NCBI GenBank assembly: GCA_026874595.1
Contig: CM049306.1
Coordinates: forward strand, 106,593,142 to 106,657,141
Length of the DNA stretch: 64,000 nucleotides
Source of the DNA: Sipunculus nudus
Taxonomy: Eukaryota > Annelida > Sipuncula > Golfingiida > Sipunculidae
Direction: 5' to 3'
The notes beneath the pieces were generated by a model. The model worked only from the letters and a program-made list of their open reading frames with translations, was not told the DNA's origin and ran no database searches. Position 1 is the stretch's first letter. Each line of letters begins with the position of its first letter. Of this stretch, positions 56,600 to 64,000 are shown in pieces. Both the position numbers and the translations under genes were made by a program.

Positions 56600-59460
56600 T
56601 AAGTTACATATGGTTCGTACGTCACATTGTTTGGTCCTTGTTAGCATTTATCTCATTTCACATAATGGATTTTGCACGCTCAATGTATTTACGAAGGCTT
56701 GCATAAATTTGCGCAGAACAGACAGACGGAGGTAATCGGTCAGCTCGCACCTTTGTCAACTCGCATCACCTTCCTGTTTGAAACTTTTTTTTACAGTAGA
56801 TCGAAGTAATAACATTAGAAAAATTTGGAGCAGTGCCATTAGCATAGTAGTATACATGCATGTATGTCATTACTAGCCAGAAGCCTTTGGCTGTCTTGTT
56901 GTTACATTTAGTTTTCACTGAGTGATAAACGTGTTAAGCTGTACTTGAAATTTATGAAAATACAATTTTTTTTCTCAGTTTTATTACCTGTACTTCATTT
57001 TCATTTATTTCATATTTATGGACCACATTTGCATTTTTTTTCAGCATATCATGCATCATTTAGTAATAAAGCCATTTAATGAAAGACATTTAAATTTTAA
57101 TGAAAGATATATAATGAAACCCCTTCCCACTAAAATGTTTTTGTTTTTCCAGTTATTTATGATAATTGAAATTCTCCCTTCACCTTAACTGTGAGGACAG
57201 ATATAATTGTCTCCCTTTACCTCAAGTTAAAATGCCTCGGTTCTTGAAAAGTAGAATAAAATCTGGAGTCACTAGAAAAAGTTTTTGGAAGTTACTGTTA
57301 CTGTCAGACCAGGACTTTTTCAGGTTAATATTAAATAGGTTGAATTCCTTGAGTTCTTTTTCCTGTTTTTTTTTTAAATATAACTCCTGCCACTCCTGTG
57401 TTTGGTTAGCAAGGGTTGTGCTTGAGACTAGATCATACTTTGATATACAGGTCTATATGCACACTAACTCATCATCTTCTGCATATTGATACAAAGGTGG
57501 GGTTGGGGATGTCCCCATCTTGTATCACAAGCAGTAATTACTGATGTGCGTGGCTGACAATGTTCCAAGACCAGTTTGATGATAGAAGTCTTTATTCAGT
57601 AGCAAGCGCTCTGAGAGAGCTGTCTGTGCAGTCTCTCTTCTGTGAGAACTGCCCAGTCTCTCTCAAAGCGTGCACTACAGATATTTTTGTTACAGGGCTG
57701 TCATGTGATATATGAGACGTACATATCCATATTTCTGCATTTGGTCATAAAAGCTATATCTTATTGGATGACCCAAAGTAGGTCACAAATACATTAGAGT
57801 TGTAAGTGTACTTTAAAAGTTTCACCAGAATCAATTGGCTGAAAGTATTCTGGAAAATCCCAAGTCTGACCCTACATACATTCAGTTATAGACTGGCCTG
57901 CAGTGCTATTTCAAAACTTTATAAACATGATCTGTCATGATCCCATTGTAAAAACCAATCTAGAGCTAATTTGTGAGAGTACAATAAGGCTCTACAAACA
58001 TACTGAATTACCATTAGATACTTGGTCATCTGATGACCATTAATGATCTTTTGGTCTGGCTGAATATCAGAACAGACTGAAACCAAGATTGATCTTTATT
58101 TGTTTATGAAGTAAATTTAGATTAAAAAATGAAAAATTGAAATATTCCTATAAATATATGTCAAGTCACAAACATGCACTTTCCTATTCCATAACAATAT
58201 TATGGCTGTACAAGGCTTGATACTGTACTACTGGTTAATGATAAATTGTGCCTCACTTGTGGTCATGGTGGAAAATTGTCATTTCAGTAAATCTTCTTGT
58301 CATTAACTTTATAACATTAACAATTTTCTTCAGTAACAGCTCCAGACAGGATTTGTACATCACTGATGTCTTAGCATTACATTATCAGCACACCAATGAG
58401 CAGTTGGTTTTGTTACCCTTATATAGGGGCCTATACCACCCTGATGGTGATAAAGGACATTTCTCTTCCAAACATCAACTTTCTGTGTTCCCGAACTATT
58501 TCATATGAAATTATATGTGTTCAAGAAATTTTTTTAAATGCATGGTACTACATTCCTGGCTTGTACATTAGCTGCAAAATGTCTGTTCACTTTTCCCAAA
58601 TCACACTTCAAGAAATACATACTTTGTGAGGCTAATGCACCCCAAGCATATCAGTGCACACACTTTTGTAATGCAAATTAGTACAATATTATGTCTGGAG
58701 ACCAGCTTAACACTGTGCTTTTCTCGTGGCCAGTATTATGCAGACCTAGCCAACAAATAGAACTAAATGACCATTTGAGAGGAAGATCTGGGTGAGATGT
58801 AGGGACATTCTGTGTCATTCTCTCACAAAGTAATGTGCACTGAGCAAAACTTGGGCAAGATCTCTTCATTCAGTGAAAAATTTCCTGAAGAAAATAAAAC
58901 TGAGGACTATTTGCTAAACATTACTGACATAACTACAGCTGTCATATTCCAAAGGCTCATCTAAAATTTTTGAGTCGCATTTTATCAATGATGGATAGGT
59001 ATTTTGATTCAATTTACTTTTTCATACTTTTTAGATTATTTAACATGCATAACAATTTTTTTCATAAATAACATTTACAGCAGCATTACAGTCATAAATC
59101 TGCTAGTTCATCTTCCTATAAGCAGATCTTTCACTCCATCACGATGGGACCTCCTTCAGAAGGCACCTGGTCACCTTAATCATGTATTTTGAAAAAACAT
59201 TTTACATGATGGCTCGACAGGTTTTCCAGCCTTTAATTAATTGATCAGATTCTCAATAATGCCTTAACCATTGACATATAAATAGCAACAGATTTCTTTT
59301 GTTGGGTGCAAACAGGAGAGCATACATGAATCATTTGTTTTGTTCACTTGCCATGTGTCACATGATATTAATTTATGATATAGCAGACTGGAGCAAGGTC
59401 TCATTATGACAGAGGGAGAGACCTGTTTATGGAACGATCTCTACTTGATTGTTTGTACAA
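56600..59460. other. Probable P450 intron 1, first part, no feature recognised
   Basis: AT-rich sequence with only short ORFs. No splice-flanked coding exon is seen. Confidence 0.45.
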
Positions 59461-59470
59461 GTTACTAATG

Positions 59471-60310
59471 ACCTGGACACCATTAATACAGCCTGTGTAC
59501 CTGGACACCATTAATATAGCCTGTGTACCTGGACACCATTAATACAGCCTGTGTACCTGGACACCATTAATACAGCCTGTGTACCTGGACACCATTAATA
59601 CAGCCTCTATATCTGGACACCATAAATACAGCCTGTGTACCTGGACACCATTTATACAGCCTGTGTACCTGGACACCATTAATACAGCCTGTGTACCTGG
59701 ACACCATTAATACAGCCTGTTTACCTGGACACCATTAATACAGCCTGTGTACCTGGACACCGTTAATACAGCCTGTTTACCTGGACACCGTTAATACAGC
59801 CTGTTAACCTGGACACCGTTAATACAGCCTGTGTACCTGGACACCATTAATACAGCCTGTGTACCTGGACACCATTAATACAGCCTGTGTACCTGGACAC
59901 CATTAATACAGCCTGTGTACCTGGACACCATTAATACAGCCTGTTTACCTGGACACCATTAATACAGCCTGTGTACCTGGACACCGTTAATACAGCCTGT
60001 TTACCTGGACACCGTTAATACAGCCTGTTAACCTGGACACCGTTAATACAGCCTGTGTACCTGGACACCATTAATACAGCCTGTGTACCTGGACACCATT
60101 TATACAGCCTGTGTACCTGGACACCATTAATACAGCCTGTGTACCTGGACACCATTAATACAGCCTGTGTACCTGGACACCATTAATACAGCCTGTGTAC
60201 CTGGACACCATTAATACAGCCTGTGTACCTGGACACCATTAATACAGCCTGTGTACCTGGACACCATTAATACAGCCTGTGTACCTGGACACCTTTAATA
60301 CAGCCTGTGT
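59471..60310. repeat. 28-bp minisatellite, 30 copies
   Basis: Exactly 840 bp of head-to-tail units beginning acctggacaccattaataca. Variants (GTTT or GTTA at the end, ACCG for ACCA) form a pattern repeated after eight units: copies 8-14 equal copies 16-22, a 224-bp higher-order period. There are no spacers. Confidence 0.96.
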
Positions 60311-60319
60311 TATAAAATA

Positions 60320-62010
60320 AAAGATCTTCCTGATTTCTTAGAAAATTGAATTTATTTTACTGGTATTAAATAATTTGTAAGTATTGTTGTTGGTTATCTC
60401 TTATAAATGAGGCTACCATACAAGTCTTTCACTCCCCCCCCCATGCATTCACCAGGGAGCATACTTCAGTTAAAATATCCTGAATTTGGTCATCAAAAAC
60501 ATCATGGATGGCTCACTTTAAAACTTAAATTTTTTAATTTTGCTTGTAATTGGATGGTCACCAGGTTTCCTTTCAGCTATTACACCATGTTTGCATCATT
60601 TAAATACCAAGATCACCCTCTTCCCCCCCCCCCCCATGTTTAGAAAGATTCCCATCTGGATCCTTCCCTGCTCCTACACATTGATGGGATGACATCATTT
60701 AGTGACTCTGTGAGCCTCTGATCCAGAGCTTGTACTTATCTTTATCAAGTTGATGGGACATCACATTTAAACTTTGCTCTGATAAGATTGCTATTGTCTG
60801 ATATCTCATTTAGAAAGTAAAATGTACAATATAACTAAACAGGCTACATCTTGGATCAACTACACAGTCTGTGTTCAGGTGCTCTGTGTGAGAATCTTAA
60901 ACTCTGCTGGAATTTACTGAACTTAAAGTGAATATGGACCAAACCTAATACTAGTTCCCAGATCCTGATGCTAGGTAAGGGATATTTTTAATTGTAAGAA
61001 GAATTTATGATAAAACTACCACTAACCAAAATGAAATATTATGAATGTATTAAGAACATTAAACTGGACAAAGGAATTCACTGTTGATATTTGACTGGTG
61101 TGTGCTTTCCTATCTCCATTCAAAAATCAAGTTAGATAGCCAAAAGATCCCCTATAATCCAGGTTATGATATGTATCTATGCATGTATGTATATATGAAT
61201 ATATGTATGTGTATATGGATGTATTTTTGAGTGTTTGCATAATTACTTAAGGAGTGTCCCCAGTCTCCTCACTATTTGTAATTGAAGCCTCATTTTATTG
61301 CGGTTAATATAACACTAGAGCAACTGTAAATGTAAAACAACCGCCATTGAGTGTGCTAAAGGATTGCATAACAATATGAATAGCATGTTCTTTTAAGCAT
61401 GTGCTTGTCAGAACAGTTGAGGTAAAATAAATTAGATTGATACAGTTACAAACGCAGAAGTTCTTTTGTGGTCAAATACAAATTCAAAGACACACATTTA
61501 ATGCAATAATTTGTGTTAAATAGAAATTCAAGACAAAGACAGTGAGTGCAGACATTTTAGCTACCTGAATTTTTATCTATATGCAAATATTTTAATTTTC
61601 CATGTGGTAGCTTCTGGTTTCACTTGTTTTAAGTTTTCTGTTACTGTTATTACAGTAACCATCAAAAGTGAGAAAGTCGTCACTTACTCAATTGTCACTG
61701 ATCTGCTAGAAGATGGAGAATGCAAAAGATTATAAAAAGTCCACACCTACAGGACTCGGTTTAGTACCATCTTACATTTCCTGTTACAGGAAAGTAATTT
61801 TATTGATTGGTTGTAAAAAAAGAGAGATTTACTGCTGAACTTCTGTTTGAAAACTTATCAGTGAAAAGCAGGTGGAATGTTACCCTGATTTTGATCAAAC
61901 TTATTTTAGTTTCCTCACCATGTATCCAAAATATGAGAAAAGTAAAAATTATATACTTTATGCAACTAGATGAATGGATTTAATGCAAGTTTAATTTGTC
62001 ATTCTTCTTT
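60320..62010. other. Probable P450 intron, second part
   Basis: AT-rich. C-runs near 60435 and 60625 and a TATG-rich simple stretch near 61175-61225. No exon recognised. Confidence 0.45.
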
Positions 62011-62020
62011 CAGGGAAGTA

Positions 62021-62047
62021 ATGGTTGAAGATGGAACCTTGAAGTGA
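62021..62047 (+). promoter_or_regulatory. Upstream ORF in the P450 leader
   Basis: Behind a clear acceptor (cttctttcag, exon from 62014) an 8-codon frame ATGGTTGAAG...AAGTGA ends 33 bases before the main ATG. It could reduce translation of the P450. Confidence 0.45.
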
Positions 62048-62080
62048 TTATTATTCCTGTTTAGTAGAAAGTCATCCAAA

Positions 62081-62453
62081 ATGTTTTCTGGTCAAGCACA
62101 AAAATTGTTACCATCAGGTCACCACACAGTGTTGCTTAAAGATATGTTGAGGAATGGACATATCTGCAGATGTACTCGGCATCTTTCATCTCATATGCCA
62201 CATGGTGGTAAAACAGGGAACCTTCAAAGGAAGCAGATTGGTTCTAGTCACAGAGGGGGCAAGCTGATTGGTTCATGTCAGCAAAGAGACAATCTGATTG
62301 GTTCTCTCACAGTCAGATCACGGAGTACTGCAGCAGCAGCAGCAGAAGATGAAGACACCTTTCAATCAGAATATGAACAAGCTCGTCCATTCAGTGATAT
62401 ACCAGGGCCAAAAGGGCTGCCTTATCTAGGAACACTTTACCAATACACTTCAG
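62081..62453 (+). CDS. Cytochrome P450, mitochondrial-clan type, coding exon 1
   Basis: The ATG at 62081 opens a long, Arg/Lys/His/Ser-rich, acid-poor leader of about 85 residues suited to mitochondrial import. A short acidic stretch (AEDEDTFQSEYE) follows and then the P450 entry motif ARPFSDIPGPKGLPYLGTLY. The leader holds three imperfect copies of KLIGSS-like peptide (KQIGSSHRGG, KLIGSCQQRD, NLIGSL) encoded by repeated ctgattggttc. The donor is TCAG|GTAAGT; 373 nt, ending in phase 1. The downstream ORF extension is intron. P450s of this clan use ferredoxin/ferredoxin reductase in the mitochondrial matrix for steroid-type or related oxidations. The substrate here is unknown. Confidence 0.9.
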
Positions 62454-62841
62454 GTAAGTTATGTATGAGTATTGATTTTAATAAGAAGATGAAATACAAA
62501 TAACAATATTTTAGTAAATGTTGATTCTATACATAATGACAGTGAAATCTGTGTGATAAAATCACCCATTGAACTGGCCAAAAGTGGTCTTAATAGACAG
62601 GTGGTCCTATTAGACTGTTGGTCTTTCAGACAATTTTCACTGTACCACAAAAATATGTGTAATTGTGTCTGAAATGAAAATTTTGGAAAAAAATTTTAGG
62701 TTGATACTGACAAAATGGATGAGAGTCTACTATATTATAAATGCTTTACACAAATATAACAATATAATTTGTTTATTTTTGTGCAGCATATAAGATTGCA
62801 TATCTTTTGTTACAGAATACCATTTACATAATATATTACAG

Positions 62842-63070
62842 GGCCATACAAGGTAGAAAGGTTCCATGAAGCACTCCTCCATCATTACAAAAAGTATGGT
62901 CCTATTTGGAAGGAGACTATTGCAGGAAGCACCATTGTACATTTAATGGACCCAGACTTTGTTAAGGTGGCTTATCAACATGAAGGTCGCATTCCACATA
63001 TACCTCCTCTCCTAGAAACAACTCAGATGTACAGAAAATACCGTGATCTCTCACCAGGTCTGGGAAACAC
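62842..63070 (+). CDS. Cytochrome P450, mitochondrial-clan type, coding exon 2
   Basis: The exon reads GPYKVERFHEALLHHYKKYG, then PIWKETIAG, IVHLMDPDFVKVAYQHEGR and IPHIPPLLETTQMYRKYRDL. This is the helix A/beta-1 region of mitochondrial P450s. Acceptor attacag, donor AACAC|GTAAGT, 229 nt, joining exon 1 in phase. Oxygen-binding (AGxDT), ExxR and Cys-heme motifs are downstream of the window, so the subfamily cannot be settled; a CYP10-like or vertebrate CYP11/24/27-like relative is plausible. Confidence 0.92.
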
Positions 63071-63289
63071 GTAAGTTTGATATTTTTTTTATTTGGCAGG
63101 ACGCAGGCTTTGGCAGGACCTCAGGAAAATGAACAGGAGATATTCTGACAGGACTGATACATTTCAAACAAGACAGTGTCTGTTACAAATACATAATACT
63201 GAAAGGTAAAACAGGTACATCTAATTAATGTAACAGCTGTATTAATGGATTTCATCATCTAATTAGGTTTTAGTATATAAGTTACTTTT

Positions 63290-63830
63290 CAGCTTTTTAG
63301 CTCAGCTGACTATAAGTAATCTGAGCTATAGTAATGGTCCTTTGTCCGTCTTCTGTCCTTCGGGGAATGTTTTAAACCATAAGACCCATGAATCCAAAAT
63401 GTGGCATGGTTAGATTTCCCCAAAATTTCTTACAATGCAAAAAGTTGGGTCACTACAACTTGGTTCCTTTGAGATACTAAGGAAAAACCTCAAGTTTCCA
63501 TTAGAAACCAATTGTTACACTTCAAGACTGCATAATATCAAAACCACTGATCTGATATTCATCAAATTTTTTATAACTTTTCGTCTATATATTTCCCGTG
63601 TACATACCAGAAATTAGTCAGCATTGTGTAAATTCTTGAAGTTATGTGCCCAGACATAATACACTTTGTCAAAACTCAGGAAATATATTTACTCACTTAA
63701 CATCATAATTTTTTAAGCTATAGAGCTTATTTCAAGAATATAAGTATACTTACCTTAGTTTTAATTGTATACCAGAAATTAGATCAAAATTTTGTAAATT
63801 TTTTCAAGGATTTAATCTTTCATAATCTGA
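63290..63830. repeat. Interspersed tandem-unit repeat in P450 intron
   Basis: It starts tttttagctcagctgactat with ctgagctatagtaatggtcc, a leader common in bivalve repeats, followed by units with ataccagaaattag(tc/at) and gtaaattcttgaag. Not coding. Confidence 0.55.
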
Positions 63831-63867
63831 AATTTGAAACCAGTTTATCAAAAACTGTAAATTTTTT

Positions 63868-63907
63868 TGTCCAGGTACACAGGCTGTATTAATGGTGTCC
63901 AGGTCAT
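63868..63907 (-). repeat. Single inverted copy of the 28-bp minisatellite unit
   Basis: The reverse complement, about 40 bp, is identical to the first unit of the array at 59471 including its left flank (atg) and the start of the next unit. It lies about 3.6 kb from the end of the array, in the intron after P450 coding exon 2. Confidence 0.9.
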
Positions 63908-64000
63908 CGTAAAAGTTTTCAAGCACCATTTCAAATATTGTTTACATCAATAAAGCTCAGAACAGTGGTCTATGCAGTGTGCTATAGCTAGCCCTCAGCT

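Noticed and set aside
59471-60310. Direct repeats considered as a CRISPR array
   Set aside because: Units are contiguous without spacers, in a eukaryotic intronic setting.

Overview
The window is an AT-rich, intron-rich metazoan segment, most likely from a bivalve or another mollusc. This is inferred from the long compact-exon genes, the interspersed repeats built from tandem units with phrases such as 'tgaccttgaccttt', and a Ty3/gypsy element beside relics of other transposons. No prokaryotic, CRISPR or confirmed RNA-gene features are seen.

Layout. (1) Minus strand, about 44.56 kb down to 5.62 kb and continuing past base 1: the DCAF1 (VprBP) gene, substrate receptor of CUL4-DDB1 ubiquitin ligases. 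I traced 28 coding exons with consistent phases, 3536 nt or 1178 codons plus 2 nt. They cover the helical/armadillo region, the LisH motif and the start of the WD40 propeller; the rest of the propeller and the acidic tail are not in the window. A probable 5' UTR exon and CCAAT-containing promoter lie near 44.4-44.6 kb. (2) Plus strand, 2771-4942: an intronless 723-residue reading frame lying antisense to DCAF1, apparently inside a DCAF1 intron. It looks like a CARD-like protein with two degenerate NACHT-like modules, both without the P-loop lysine and Walker B acid. I know no named family for it. (3) Plus strand, 34296-41030, inside DCAF1 intron 1: a complete LTR retrotransposon with one 1510-codon gag-pol ORF. 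Integrase precedes reverse transcriptase and RNase H, the Gmr1-type order. Its LTRs differ by about 7 substitutions and 1 indel, a 5-bp target duplication flanks it, and heat-shock-element arrays sit just upstream of the LTR TATA box. (4) 44.6-56.4 kb: intergenic sequence with tandem-unit repeats, microsatellites, a broken Tigger/jerky-type transposase and a LINE endonuclease relic, both on the minus strand. (5) Plus strand, 56.4 kb to the window end: the 5' part of a cytochrome P450 gene of mitochondrial-clan type. A candidate 5' UTR exon is at 56.4-56.6 kb, followed by two coding exons; the heme-binding part is beyond the window. A 28-bp, 30-copy minisatellite lies upstream of its first coding exon.

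The DCAF1 introns hold much of the other structure: two TA-flanked DNA transposons without transposase (one splitting a minisatellite), repeats with a recurrent GGTGGCGCCACC palindrome, a SINE-like segment, a partial exon duplication and a triplicated 3' splice-site region. Apart from DCAF1 the genes share no obvious pathway. The main points for follow-up are the integrase-first element with a heat-shock-type promoter and the nested CARD/pseudo-NACHT gene.
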